From Nioella sp. MMSF_3534 (GTDB lineage Bacteria; Pseudomonadota; Alphaproteobacteria; Rhodobacterales; Rhodobacteraceae), in contig NZ_JASHJX010000031.1 in the NCBI RefSeq assembly GCF_030732985.1, positions 1-51,462 on the forward strand: 51,462 nucleotides of DNA. The letters run 5' to 3'. Below, one piece after another: positions 8,413-16,693 of the stretch. The position numbers and the translations under genes were made by a program. The notes under the pieces were generated by a model, which saw nothing but the letters and a program-made list of their open reading frames with translations, was not told the DNA's origin and ran no database searches. Positions within the stretch are counted from its first letter, which is position 1, and each line of letters starts with the position of its first letter.

Positions 8413-9387
8413 ATGCCGTCAGACGGGTTCAATCCGGGCCTCAGGCTGAAAATCCGGTCGCCGAAAGGCGGCGATCCCGGTCAGCCTGCGCGCCCAGAGG
8501 GTGTGGACCCGGCGCTGACCCGCGCCTTGGGCAAGGCGGGTGCGCCCTATGAGGGGCTGTCGCTGGCCGCCACGCCCGACGCCCCGCAATGGGGTCTGCC
8601 CCTAGCCGATGTGATCGCCGCGCTGCCGGAGGGCGGGCTGGTCTGCCTGCTGGAGGCCGGGCAGGACCGCCGCGCGATCTGTGCGCTGGATCATGGGGCC
8701 GTGGATGCGCTGATCGAGGTGCAGACCACGGGCCGTGTCGACAAGGGGCCGGGCCTGCCCCGCGCGCCCACGAAGATCGACGCAGCGCTGACGCGGGATT
8801 TCATCGGCCTGTTCCTGAGCGCCTTTGCGGGTGAGATGGCGGGGGCCGCCGGCGTGGACTGGCCGCTTGGCCTGACTTACGGCACCCATCTGCCCGATCC
8901 GCGCGGGCTGGAGCTGTTGTTGCCCGATCACCCCTGCCACCTGTTCAGCGCCACGCTCGATCTGGGGGAGGGGGCCAAGACGGGCAGGATCCTTCTGGCC
9001 GCCCCCGTCACCGGCCCGGATTCGGACGCGCCCGAGGACAAGGCCGAGGCGCCTGGATGGGGGACAGACTGGCAGGAGATTGTCCTCGCCTCCCCCGCCA
9101 CGCTGGAGGCGGTCTTGCTGCGCCAGGCCCTGCCCCTGTCGCGGGTCGAGGCGTTGCAGGTCGGCGATGTGCTGCCCTTCGACCGGTCCGATCTGGCCTC
9201 GGTTGCCATCTGTGACGTCGCGGGGCGGCGGCTGTTCACCGCGCGGCTTGGCCGCGCCGGGTCAAGGCGCGCGATCAACCTGACCGCGGGCGAGGGGCTG
9301 CGCCCGGCCCCTGTCCCGACCCCAGACCCGCAGTCCGTATCGCGCCCGCCGGAGCCTGTCCCCGAAGAGGCCCCACCCCCCGCTTGA
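8413..9387 (+). CDS. FliM/FliN-type C-terminal (SpoA) domain protein
   Basis: A 324-aa protein. Residues ~245-298 match the SpoA/FliMN C-terminal domain (ALQVGDVLPFDRSDLASVAI, then LFTARLGRAGSRRAINLT) found in flagellar switch and type III secretion C-ring proteins. The N-terminal part has no motif I recognise, and the tail is Pro-rich. ATG 8413 has AGGGAG at a proper distance; an in-frame start at 8380 lacks one. No flagellar gene is nearby, so it may be a diverged switch protein encoded away from the main cluster. Function is not established. Confidence 0.75.
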   Translation: MPSDGFNPGLRLKIRSPKGGDPGQPARPEGVDPALTRALGKAGAPYEGLSLAATPDAPQWGLPLADVIAALPEGGLVCLLEAGQDRRAICALDHGAVDALIEVQTTGRVDKGPGLPRAPTKIDAALTRDFIGLFLSAFAGEMAGAAGVDWPLGLTYGTHLPDPRGLELLLPDHPCHLFSATLDLGEGAKTGRILLAAPVTGPDSDAPEDKAEAPGWGTDWQEIVLASPATLEAVLLRQALPLSRVEALQVGDVLPFDRSDLASVAICDVAGRRLFTARLGRAGSRRAINLTAGEGLRPAPVPTPDPQSVSRPPEPVPEEAPPPA

Positions 9388-9444
9388 CCTTCCTCCCCGC
9401 TTGAGCCTTTCTGGGCGCGACAACCACCAAAGGGGGGACGGGCG

Positions 9445-10269
9445 ATGAAATTCCTGCGCTACGGGGACAAGGGACAAGAGAAACCGGGCGTTCTGGACGC
9501 CGAGGGCAATCTGCGCGACCTCTCGGGCCAGATCGACGATCTGTCGGGTGACGTGCTTGGCCGCCTGTCGGACCTCACTACAGATGGCCCGCTTGTCGAG
9601 GGCAATCCCCGGATCGGCACCCCCGTTGCGGGCGTGGGCAAGATGGTCTGCATCGGTCTGAACTATTCCGACCACGCGGCAGAGGCCAACATGACCCCGC
9701 CGGACGAGCCGATGATCTTCATGAAGGCGACCTCCGCGATTTCCGGCCCCTATGACCCGATCGAACTGCCGCGCAGCTCGGTCAGCACCGATTGGGAGGT
9801 TGAACTGGGCGTCGTCATCGGCAAGCCCGCCAAATACATCACCGCCGATCAGGTGATGGACCATGTGGCGGGCTTCGTGGCCGTCAATGACGTGTCAGAG
9901 CGCGATTTCCAGATCCGCCGGTCAGGCCAGTTCACCAAGGGCAAAAGCTGCGACACGTTCGGACCGGTCGGCCCCTGGCTGGTGACGCCCGACGAGATTG
10001 CCGATCCGCAGAATGTCGCCCTGCGCCTGAGCGTAAACGGCGAGACCATGCAGAACGGCAACACGCGCGACATGATCTTCCCCATGGCCGAGGCTATCGC
10101 CCATCTGAGCCATTTCATGAGCTTCCAGCCGGGCGATATCATCGCCACCGGCACCCCCGCCGGCGTCGGTATGGGAATGAACCCCCCGCGCTACCTGCGC
10201 GCGGGCGATGAGATTGTGCTGGAGGTCGCGGGGCTCGGTCAGCAACGCATGCAGGTGGTGCAGGGCTGA
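9445..10269 (+). CDS. Fumarylacetoacetate hydrolase (FAH) family protein
   Basis: A 274-aa cytosolic enzyme. The C-terminal FAH domain (about residues 68-272) carries the metal-ligand pattern DWEVELGVVIGK, the core GFVAVNDVSERDFQ, and the signature PGDIIATGTPAGVGMG. Family members hydrolyse or decarboxylate beta-diketo and oxo acids (fumarylpyruvate, oxaloacetate, 2-hydroxyhepta-2,4-dienedioate) using Mg2+. A strong AGGGGGG ribosome site precedes the ATG. It stands alone between unrelated genes, so its substrate cannot be told from context. Confidence 0.9.
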   Translation: MKFLRYGDKGQEKPGVLDAEGNLRDLSGQIDDLSGDVLGRLSDLTTDGPLVEGNPRIGTPVAGVGKMVCIGLNYSDHAAEANMTPPDEPMIFMKATSAISGPYDPIELPRSSVSTDWEVELGVVIGKPAKYITADQVMDHVAGFVAVNDVSERDFQIRRSGQFTKGKSCDTFGPVGPWLVTPDEIADPQNVALRLSVNGETMQNGNTRDMIFPMAEAIAHLSHFMSFQPGDIIATGTPAGVGMGMNPPRYLRAGDEIVLEVAGLGQQRMQVVQG

Positions 10270-10324
10270 GACGCGGACAGGCCGCTAGAACCAATTTGAC
10301 GAAAACCTGTCGATAAATGAAAAA

Positions 10325-10350
10325 ATGCCTTTGCAAAGATGCAAGGGCAT
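10325..10350 (-). terminator. Hairpin with minus-strand T-run
   Basis: ATGCCTTTGC and GCAAGGGCAT form a 10-bp stem (one G-T pair) with a 6-base loop. On the minus strand the stem is followed by TTTTTTC, as in an intrinsic terminator, but no minus-strand gene is seen to its right. On the plus strand it lies between the FAH gene and the lipoprotein gene without a T-run. Confidence 0.45.
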
Positions 10351-10442
10351 CACGTTTCTGCCCAGATTCGACGCCATCTTCTGGCCATGACCAAAAGAAG
10401 GGCACGGGAATCAGTCCCGGAGATCCTGGCAGGAGAAGACGC

Positions 10443-11066
10443 ATGAAACGTATTGTACTCGCATTTCTGGGCCTCGCCGCAATGGGCGTCTCGGCCTGTT
10501 CCACCGTCCCCCATGTGGACGTGACGCAAAACATCACCGTGCCGACGGGCCTCGCCGCGCAGGCAGAGGCCGCCGACTGGCAGGTTGAGACCATCAATAT
10601 TCTGGTTCCCGACAGCCTGACGGTATCGGAAGCCAACACGATCAAGCCGCGGTCCGACATTGTCTGGCGCGAAGGCCCCATCGACGGTGACCGTCACCAG
10701 CAGGTGCAGGAACTGATCTTCGAGGCCATGGAATTCGCCCTGCGCCCGCTCGCCGAAGAGGGCAGCACCCCCGTCACGGTCGAGCTGGAGGTCATCCGTT
10801 TCCACGCCCTGACCGAACGCGCCCGCTATACCATCGGCGGCGAGCATGAGATCGAGTTCCTGTTCACCGTGCGCGACGCCGAAACCGGTGCGGCGCTCAC
10901 CGGTCCGATCCCGGTGGACCTGACCTTCCGCGCCCTTGGCGGCAGCCGCGCCATCGCGGCGGAACGCGACGGCATCTATCAGCGCGACCGCATCCAGAGC
11001 CAGATCATCGGGTGGGCGCGGCAGGAATTCGGCCTCGACGTTCAGGGCACGGAATACGTGTTCTGA
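10443..11066 (+). CDS. Lipoprotein of unknown function
   Basis: A 207-aa lipoprotein. The signal peptide ends in a lipobox (GVSAC, Cys19), so the mature protein is probably anchored in the outer or inner membrane facing the periplasm. The body is a mix of strands and helices without a motif I can name; it may belong to a Rhodobacteraceae-specific DUF family (DUF6778 comes to mind, unverified). ATG 10443 has AGGAG upstream; the open frame back to 10317 has no ribosome site and would hide the signal peptide. Confidence 0.8.
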   Translation: MKRIVLAFLGLAAMGVSACSTVPHVDVTQNITVPTGLAAQAEAADWQVETINILVPDSLTVSEANTIKPRSDIVWREGPIDGDRHQQVQELIFEAMEFALRPLAEEGSTPVTVELEVIRFHALTERARYTIGGEHEIEFLFTVRDAETGAALTGPIPVDLTFRALGGSRAIAAERDGIYQRDRIQSQIIGWARQEFGLDVQGTEYVF

Positions 11067-11104
11067 CCGTTCCCAAGGCCAGAGAATCCCGATATGGGGG
11101 GCGT

Positions 11105-12307
11105 ATGAACACGCCCCCCATTTCCGTTCTGCGCCTGAAACCCAAGGCCGACGCCCGCCGCATCCGCCATGGCCACCCCTGGGCCTGGGCTGATGAGATC
11201 GTTCTCGACCGCCGCTCGCGCGCCGTCCCTGCGGGGGCGCTGTGCCTGCTGGAAGATGGCGACCGTCAGCCGCTGGCCATGGGCATCGCCACGGTCGGGG
11301 CCAAGATCGCCTTTCGCGTGCTGGACCGCGACCCCTCTGCGGTGATCGACGCCGCCTGGTTGCGGGCGAAACTGGCCGCCGCGCTCGACCTGCGCGCCCG
11401 GCTTTTCGATGCGCCCTACTACCGGCTTGTCCATGCCGAGGGCGACGCGCTGCCCGGCCTGATCGTCGACCGGTTCGGGGATGTGCTGGTGGTCCAGCCC
11501 AATGCGATCTGGATCGAGGAGAGGCTGGACGACCTGACCGCCATCCTTGCCGATCTGACCGGCGCCACCACCATCATCAAGAACGGATCGGGCCGCGCCC
11601 GCGCGCAGGAGGGGCTGGAGGAGGACAGCGGCCTGCTGCTCGGGTCTGCGCCCGCCGCGCCCCTGCCGGTCCAGATGAACGGCGCCACCTATCTGGCCGA
11701 TGTGATGGGTGGGCAGAAGACCGGCCTCTTCTACGACCAGCGGCCCAACCACGCCTTCGCCCGGTCAATGGCCAAGGGCGCGCGCGTGCTCGATGTCTTC
11801 TCCCATGTGGGCGGTTTCGCATTGGCGGCACTGGCTGGCGGCGCAACACAGGCGCTCTCCATCGATGCCTCCGCCCCGGCGCTGGACCTGGCCACCGAGG
11901 GCGCGACCCGGATGGGCATGGCTGAGCGTTTCGCCACACGGCAGGGCGACGCCTTTGCGGTGATGGAGGATCTGGCGGCAGCGGATGAGCGCTTCGACAT
12001 CGTCATCGCCGATCCACCCGCCTTCGCCCCCTCGAAACAGGCGCTGACGCAAGGGCTGCGCGCCTATGAACGGGTCGCACGTCTTGCCGCGCCTCTGGTG
12101 GCCCCCGGCGGCACGCTCATCCTGTGCAGCTGTTCCCACGCCGCCGATCTGGGCAAGTTCCGACAGGCCTGCCTGCGCGGCATCGGCCGGGCCGGGCGCG
12201 ACCCGCGCGTCCTGCACACCGGCTTTGCCGGGCCGGATCATCCGCAGCACCCGGCGCTCAGCGACACCGGCTATCTCAAGGCGCTCGCCTTGCGCCTGCT
12301 GCCATGA
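11105..12307 (+). CDS. Class I SAM-dependent rRNA methyltransferase, RlmI-like
   Basis: A 400-aa protein of the RlmI/RlmK family, which makes 5-methylcytosine in 23S rRNA. It has an N-terminal PUA-like RNA-binding domain (residues ~6-75, with HPWAWADEIVLDR), an EEHEC-like middle part, and a Rossmann methyltransferase: SAM motif LDVFSHVGGFALAAL, acidic residue in ALSIDAS, catalytic DPPAFAPSK and CSCSHAADL. ATG 11105 fits the usual domain start; the frame extends to 11012 inside the lipoprotein gene. Its stop overlaps the start of a PIN-domain gene (ATGA), which suggests a coupled role in RNA metabolism. Confidence 0.9.
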   Translation: MNTPPISVLRLKPKADARRIRHGHPWAWADEIVLDRRSRAVPAGALCLLEDGDRQPLAMGIATVGAKIAFRVLDRDPSAVIDAAWLRAKLAAALDLRARLFDAPYYRLVHAEGDALPGLIVDRFGDVLVVQPNAIWIEERLDDLTAILADLTGATTIIKNGSGRARAQEGLEEDSGLLLGSAPAAPLPVQMNGATYLADVMGGQKTGLFYDQRPNHAFARSMAKGARVLDVFSHVGGFALAALAGGATQALSIDASAPALDLATEGATRMGMAERFATRQGDAFAVMEDLAAADERFDIVIADPPAFAPSKQALTQGLRAYERVARLAAPLVAPGGTLILCSCSHAADLGKFRQACLRGIGRAGRDPRVLHTGFAGPDHPQHPALSDTGYLKALALRLLP

Positions 12308-12852
12308 GGCTCTGCCTCGACGCCTGCGTGCTCTACCCCACGGTGCTGCGCGAAATCCTGATGGGTGTCGCAGGGCAGGGGCTCTTCACACCGCTCTGGT
12401 CGGCCCGCATCGCCGAGGAATGGCGCCGCACGGCGGACCGTCAAAGCCCCGGTGACGGCGTCATTGCGGAAGGCGAGATCGCGCTCCTGAATGCCCGCTG
12501 GCCCGAGGCGCAGATCCCCGCCGATCCCGATCTCGAACAGCAGCTCTGGCTGCCCGACCCCGCCGATATCCATGTGCTCGCCACGGCGATCAAGGGGCAG
12601 GCACAGGGCATCGTCACCCTCAATCTGCGCGATTTCCCGGCGCGAGAGCTTCAGCCCCACAACCTGCAAGCCCACCATCCCGATGCGCTGCTCTACCGGC
12701 TCTGGCAGGGCCATCCCGATCCCGTCGCGCAGACCGTGACACGGGTCCACACCACCGCCCAATTCCTCGCGGGCGAACCGCTGGACCTGCGCAAGCTGAT
12801 GAAACGCGCCCGGCTGCCGCGTCTTGGCAAGGCGCTCTCTTCTTCTTGGTGA
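12304..12852 (+). CDS. PIN-domain protein (putative RNase)
   Basis: A 182-aa protein. The start MRLCLDACVLYPTVLREIL gives the first PIN-domain aspartate (Asp6), and DPADIHVLATAIKGQAQGIVTLNLRDFP gives the later acidic residues expected of a metal-dependent nuclease. Its length and single-gene form, without a small antitoxin gene beside it, are unlike a VapC toxin and more like the stand-alone PIN proteins seen beside rRNA methyltransferase genes in alphaproteobacteria. It overlaps the methyltransferase by 4 bases. The 3' end runs into a dispersed repeat (12840-13017), which supplies its last codons. Confidence 0.82.
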   Translation: MRLCLDACVLYPTVLREILMGVAGQGLFTPLWSARIAEEWRRTADRQSPGDGVIAEGEIALLNARWPEAQIPADPDLEQQLWLPDPADIHVLATAIKGQAQGIVTLNLRDFPARELQPHNLQAHHPDALLYRLWQGHPDPVAQTVTRVHTTAQFLAGEPLDLRKLMKRARLPRLGKALSSSW

Positions 12853-13017
12853 CAAATACTCTCGCCGAAGGCGGTCCAGCCGCTGCAACCAGACCATCCG
12901 GCGGGCCACGCACAGGTCTCCCCAAGCATCCATGGCAATGCGGGCCGAGGAGGCCCCCGCGAAAGCGGGGGTTGACGAGGCGCGCTCCCGGGTCGACGCC
13001 GAAGGCGGCGAAACCGC
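12840..13017. repeat. Dispersed ~180-bp repeat, copy 1
   Basis: This stretch resembles 39164-39346 over its whole length. Shared blocks are CTTGGnnACAAATAC near the left end, a block around TCC(A/G)TGGCAA(T/C)GCGG, a hairpin (CCCCCGC gaaa GCGGGGG at 12954-12971), and the right end GGGTCGACGCCGAAGGCG with GGCGAAACCGC. It lies between the convergent PIN and M48 genes and explains this whole interval. The conserved stem with changed loop and pairs suggests an element that acts as structured RNA or DNA. Confidence 0.75.
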
Positions 13018-13018
13018 T

Positions 13019-13714
13019 TTACCCCCGCGCCTCGTCCCATCGGGCTTCCAGCGCCTCGATGGCGGCGATCCGGTCCGGCGTCTTGGGGTGGCTCATCAGC
13101 CAGGCCGGTGCCCCGCGCCCGGCCATGCCGGTCAACCCCTCCAGCTTCGACAGCAGCGCCTTTTGCGGCCCGGTGCCGAAGCCCGCCTTCACCATCAGCG
13201 CGGCGGCATAGGCATCGGCCTCATACTCATCGCCGCGCGAAATCCGTGCCACGACAAGCGAGGTCAGCACCCCCGCCAGCCACGGGCCAAGCCCCGGCAG
13301 AAACCGCCCCAGGACGGAGGCAAGGATCGTGCGAACGGCATTCTGGCCGGAAAAGTCGATCATCCGCCGCCGCGTATGGCCAAGCGCCACATGCCCCAGT
13401 TCATGGGCGACGACGCTGGCCAGTTCCTCGCCGGTCACCTCGCCCGCGCGGTACCGGTCATAGAAGCCGCGTGTCAGGAAAATCCGCCCATCCGGCGCCG
13501 CCAGCCCGTTCACCGGCTCCACCTCGTACAGATTGACCCGAATGCGCGGCAGCTCCAGCGCCGCGGCCAGCCGGTCCATGACGCCTTTCAGCGCCGGATC
13601 GGCCAGTTCGGTCGAGCGTTCATCCAGCTCGCGCCGGGTGCGCCAGGCGGAGAAATGGTACATCACCAGCCCGTAGGCGATGGCAAGCAGGATGGGGGTC
13701 AGGCGCAGGATCAT
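13019..13714 (-). CDS. M48-family zinc metalloprotease
   Basis: A 231-aa membrane-linked peptidase. An N-terminal helix (residues 2-20) is followed by the M48 domain, with zinc motif HELGH (His104, Glu105, His108) and the third ligand in GDEYEADAYA. It is shorter than HtpX or BepA and has no TPR repeats. Such proteins degrade or check membrane and periplasmic proteins. It ends the operon 16182-13019 and lies 39 bases after the PhoD-like gene. Its C-terminus is normal although a dispersed repeat abuts the stop codon. Confidence 0.9.
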   Translation of the reverse strand: MILRLTPILLAIAYGLVMYHFSAWRTRRELDERSTELADPALKGVMDRLAAALELPRIRVNLYEVEPVNGLAAPDGRIFLTRGFYDRYRAGEVTGEELASVVAHELGHVALGHTRRRMIDFSGQNAVRTILASVLGRFLPGLGPWLAGVLTSLVVARISRGDEYEADAYAAALMVKAGFGTGPQKALLSKLEGLTGMAGRGAPAWLMSHPKTPDRIAAIEALEARWDEARG

Positions 13715-13753
13715 GGGGCAGATATGGGGCCGGGCGCGCGATTGGGCAAGGGA

Positions 13754-15184
13754 TCAGAGCGGCAGGGCGGGGCTGCGCCCCGCATCCTCGAATTCCCACT
13801 CCGCCGACCAGTCTTCGCCGCTGCGCTCCAGCACCAGGAAATTGCGTTCGGCAATATAGCGCTGCGCCTGTCCGGGAATGCGCGCCATGCGGATCTTGTG
13901 GCCTTTCAGCGGCGAGTCCCCAAAAGCCGCCAGCGCGCCGAGCACCTTGGCCCAGGCCTTGGGCGGTGCCCGGTGCGAAATGCCCGAAGCCACCAGCTGA
14001 TGCAGCGTGTCGCCGCTTGGCAGGCTCATCTCGCCCCGCGCCGCCAGGTGAATCTCGCCCGACAGCACCGTGACCTGCTGATCCGCGTGATCGGCGATCC
14101 GGGCCATCAGCTCCAGCATATGTGTCCAGCTTTCGCGATGCGCGCGGCTTTGCCACTGGTCGCGCAGGTCGTCCTCGTATTTCTGCATGCGTGGCGTCAG
14201 CACCATCAGCAGTTCCAGCAGCGACAGGCGCGGGCCAAGCAGAGGGACGCTCGACATGACCAGCGTGCGGCCGGGGCAGGGGCTGCGGGTCTCGTCCTCC
14301 ATCATCTGCCAGCCGCCCTTGCCCATCACCTCGCGCCGCGTGCGTTCGCTGCGCAGATCGGGGCCGAGGAGGCGCAGGCCGGGGGCGCTGACGGACCAAC
14401 CCAGATGCAGGCCGCTTGGGTCGCGGAACCGGGCGGGCAGATCGCCCTCCACCGTTCCATGCTGGAACAGAAGCGCCGCTTCGCGTGCCACGTCAAAGAG
14501 CGCCTGACCGACCGGCGAATAGGTGCGTGAGCGGCGCAGCGACCCCCAGCCATCGCAGATGTCATGGTCATCCCACTGCATCAGCGCCGGCACGCGCGCG
14601 GCCAGATAGGCGAATTCGGGCGCCTTGTAGAGCGTGATGTAGCGATCCGCGAAGCGCGCGCGCAGGTGGTCGCGCAAACTGGCCAGATCGGCGCGGGAGG
14701 GATCGCGCGGGATGCGGTCGGGCCAGTCCTCGGACAGCGGGTGCCCATGGGTGGCCTCATCCGCATAGACCTGGTCGCCGCCATGCAGGATCAGCGAAAA
14801 GGGTTTTTCGTCATGCTCCGCACCCAGGCGCGCCCACATGGCGTTGCGCTCCGCCCCGTCGCGGTCCAGATCGCCATGTTCCTCGCCATTGCAGGACACG
14901 AAGGCCAGCCGCCCGCCGTCCTCCGGCAGACCCGCCAGCGCGTAATCGGTGCCGTTCCAGTGGTAGGAGGACGGCCGGTCGAGCGGCACGGAGAACCGCG
15001 CGCGGTGCACGGTCACACCGGCCAGATCGGCAAGTCGCACCATATCCGCCGGACCGTCCCCGGTGTCCGGCGCGGGCACGTCCTGCCCCTCGGGCGCGAT
15101 CAGCAGCGCGGCCAGATGCATCCGCCCGTCGCGGATATCGTCAAGGATGAGGATCGGGCCGAGAATCCGGTCGGGGCTGGTCAT
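13754..15184 (-). CDS. Alkaline phosphatase D (PhoD)-like metallophosphatase
   Basis: A 476-aa protein of the PhoD-like family. The metal-binding parts are visible: GRLAFVSCNG, LILHGGDQVYADE, the ALMQWDDHDICDGWG block, and VTVLSGEIHLAARG near the C-terminal third. No signal peptide is seen, so it is probably cytosolic, unlike secreted PhoD of Bacillus; a similar cytosolic branch occurs in many alphaproteobacteria. The substrate is unknown (phosphoesters). It lies 24 bases after the DedA gene and 39 before the M48 gene. Confidence 0.88.
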   Translation of the reverse strand: MTSPDRILGPILILDDIRDGRMHLAALLIAPEGQDVPAPDTGDGPADMVRLADLAGVTVHRARFSVPLDRPSSYHWNGTDYALAGLPEDGGRLAFVSCNGEEHGDLDRDGAERNAMWARLGAEHDEKPFSLILHGGDQVYADEATHGHPLSEDWPDRIPRDPSRADLASLRDHLRARFADRYITLYKAPEFAYLAARVPALMQWDDHDICDGWGSLRRSRTYSPVGQALFDVAREAALLFQHGTVEGDLPARFRDPSGLHLGWSVSAPGLRLLGPDLRSERTRREVMGKGGWQMMEDETRSPCPGRTLVMSSVPLLGPRLSLLELLMVLTPRMQKYEDDLRDQWQSRAHRESWTHMLELMARIADHADQQVTVLSGEIHLAARGEMSLPSGDTLHQLVASGISHRAPPKAWAKVLGALAAFGDSPLKGHKIRMARIPGQAQRYIAERNFLVLERSGEDWSAEWEFEDAGRSPALPL

Positions 15185-15208
15185 GGTCCCGATTTAGAGT
15201 CCGGCGCG

Positions 15209-15823
15209 TCAGGGTTCAACCGCGCGCCGCGCCTTCTGGGCCTTCAGCGCCCCGCGAATCCAGATCACCATCGCGCCCACAACCGCCAGGGCCGCCAGCA
15301 GCCCGACCGCATTGCCCAGAATGTCGGACACCGCCTCGATCTGGCTGGCAAACCCGTATCCCAGGCCCACATAGATCGTGACCCAGATGGTTTCGCCCAA
15401 CACGTCCCAGAGCGTGAAGCGCAGCCAGCCGAGCCCGGTGGTCCCTGCGATGACATTCACCCAAGGTCCAAGCGGCGCGAAAAGCCAGGTGGAAAAGAAG
15501 ACGCCAAGCCCGCCACGCTTGTCGACCAGACCCCGCGCCCGGTTCAGAACCGCGCTACGGGCCGGGGTGCGGGCGATGCGCTCGACCAGCGGTGCGCCGC
15601 CGTGGCGGCCAATCAGGTAGCCGGTCTGATCGCCCAACACGGCCCCGCCCCAGGCCCCGGCGATGACCTGCCACAGCGCCAGATCGCCCGCCGCCACGAA
15701 GGCCCCGCCCGACAGCATCATCAGCGAGGTGGGAATGGGCAGCGCCAGACAGGACAGAAAGGACGAGGCGAAGATCACCAGCGCGCCCCAGGTGGTGACG
15801 AGGGCAAAGATCGTATCTGTCAT
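15209..15823 (-). CDS. DedA-family membrane protein (VTT domain)
   Basis: A 204-aa inner-membrane protein with an N-terminal hydrophobic stretch, the VTT/SNARE-associated core (GAWGGAVLGDQTGYLIGRHG, RTPARSAVLNRARGLVDKRGG, STWLFAPLGPWVNVIAGTTG) and further helices. DedA proteins are linked to proton motive force, lipid-carrier flipping and resistance to cationic compounds. The proper start is ATG 15823, which overlaps the stop of the preceding gene by 4 bases; the longer open frame to 16027 is an artefact of high G+C. Confidence 0.9.
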   Translation of the reverse strand: MTDTIFALVTTWGALVIFASSFLSCLALPIPTSLMMLSGGAFVAAGDLALWQVIAGAWGGAVLGDQTGYLIGRHGGAPLVERIARTPARSAVLNRARGLVDKRGGLGVFFSTWLFAPLGPWVNVIAGTTGLGWLRFTLWDVLGETIWVTIYVGLGYGFASQIEAVSDILGNAVGLLAALAVVGAMVIWIRGALKAQKARRAVEP

Positions 15824-16182
15824 GGGCGCGCGTCCCCCCGTGTGGCCCGGAAGGCGTCGATGGCAGCCTGTAACGCCGCCGCCAACACCTCGACCGGCAC
15901 GTCCCGCTCTGCCGCAAGCTCCTGCAAGCTGCGCGGGCCGCCGGGGGCGGGCGGCAGGTCCAGCGCCTCGAAAGCCACCTCGCGCGGGACGTCCCAGGAA
16001 TGGGCCACGTAGCCCGGCGTCATCCACGGCTCGATCGCCTGATCGCGATGCGCGGGATCGGCCCAGTAGATCCAGAACGCCACCAGCCGCACGGCAAAGA
16101 ACAGGCTCACCACCAATGCGCCCCCGAGGATCACGGTGGCAACCGGCGCAGCCTGCCAGATACGGCGGAGAGAGGCGAACAT
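15820..16182 (-). CDS. Small membrane protein preceding DedA
   Basis: A 120-aa protein with one membrane helix (residues ~12-40) followed by a soluble part rich in acidic residues and ending in a helical segment (SLQELAAERDVPVEVLAAALQAAIDA). The middle motif DPAHRDQAIEPWMTPGYVAHSW looks well conserved in character, but I cannot name the family. It is the first gene of the operon with the DedA protein and is coupled to it by an ATGA overlap, which suggests a joint function at the membrane. Confidence 0.78.
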   Translation of the reverse strand: MFASLRRIWQAAPVATVILGGALVVSLFFAVRLVAFWIYWADPAHRDQAIEPWMTPGYVAHSWDVPREVAFEALDLPPAPGGPRSLQELAAERDVPVEVLAAALQAAIDAFRATRGDARP

Positions 16183-16280
16183 GGGCGGTCCTAAAAAGGG
16201 GCGTCAGGGGATGACACGGACCATGGCGCGATTTCCGTCGCGGGGGAAGCGCATTTGCAGCGCATCCCGCGCAACATGCG

Positions 16281-16318
16281 GGCGGGGGTCGGAGCCATGA
16301 TCCGCGCCGGCCCCCGCC
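16281..16318 (-). other. GC-rich inverted repeat downstream of the tautomerase gene
   Basis: GGCGGGGG (16281-16288) pairs with CCCCCGCC (16311-16318) across 22 bases, starting 6 bases after the tautomerase stop codon. No T-run follows on either strand, so any terminator role is uncertain. The rest of 16183-16323 shows nothing I can name. Confidence 0.3.
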
Positions 16319-16323
16319 TTGGG

Positions 16324-16539
16324 TCAGCCAGCCGCCATGGCCTTGATGTCAGCGGCACTGGGGGTGCTTCCGCCAATGCCCCATTGACCGCTGCGCACCT
16401 CCTTGACGCGGACCCAGGTCACGCCGCGCATGGCCTCGCCTTCCACTTCCACCATGGCATTGGTGACCTTTTCGATCATCTGGGCCTTTTGGGCCTGATC
16501 GAAGACACCTTCGATGACTTCAATATCGACAAGTGGCAT
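16324..16539 (-). CDS. 4-Oxalocrotonate tautomerase family protein
   Basis: A 71-aa tautomerase. After loss of Met the N-terminal residue is the catalytic Pro (MPLVDIEVIEG), followed by the family helix DQAQKAQMIEKVTNAMVEVEG and strand TWVRVKEVRSGQWGIGG, which would supply the Arg residues of the active site. Such enzymes interconvert keto and enol forms of small acids in aromatic degradation; the substrate here is unknown. The ribosome site is a threefold GGAGAA-like run directly upstream. It is divergent from an HxlR regulator, its likely controller. Confidence 0.88.
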   Translation of the reverse strand: MPLVDIEVIEGVFDQAQKAQMIEKVTNAMVEVEGEAMRGVTWVRVKEVRSGQWGIGGSTPSAADIKAMAAG

Positions 16540-16693
16540 TTTCCTTCTCCTTCTCCTTCAATGTGTTGAACATCGCAAGATTGCCGCCACGGACGTATTC
16601 CGTTCCAGTCATCAAACTGAAGCAAATCCACTACAGTTCTTGTACTAGCCCTGTGGTTCCGGACGTGGGAAGCTGCCTGTCAGAGGAGCTGTC

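Noticed and set aside
12304-12852. VapC-type toxin-antitoxin pair
   Set aside because: No small antitoxin ORF precedes the PIN gene; instead it overlaps an rRNA methyltransferase gene, and it is longer than typical VapC.
12824-14530. 568-codon open frame on the plus strand
   Set aside because: It is antisense to the M48 and PhoD-like genes, is extremely rich in Arg, Gln, His and Pro, and shows no motif. It is a G+C-driven shadow.
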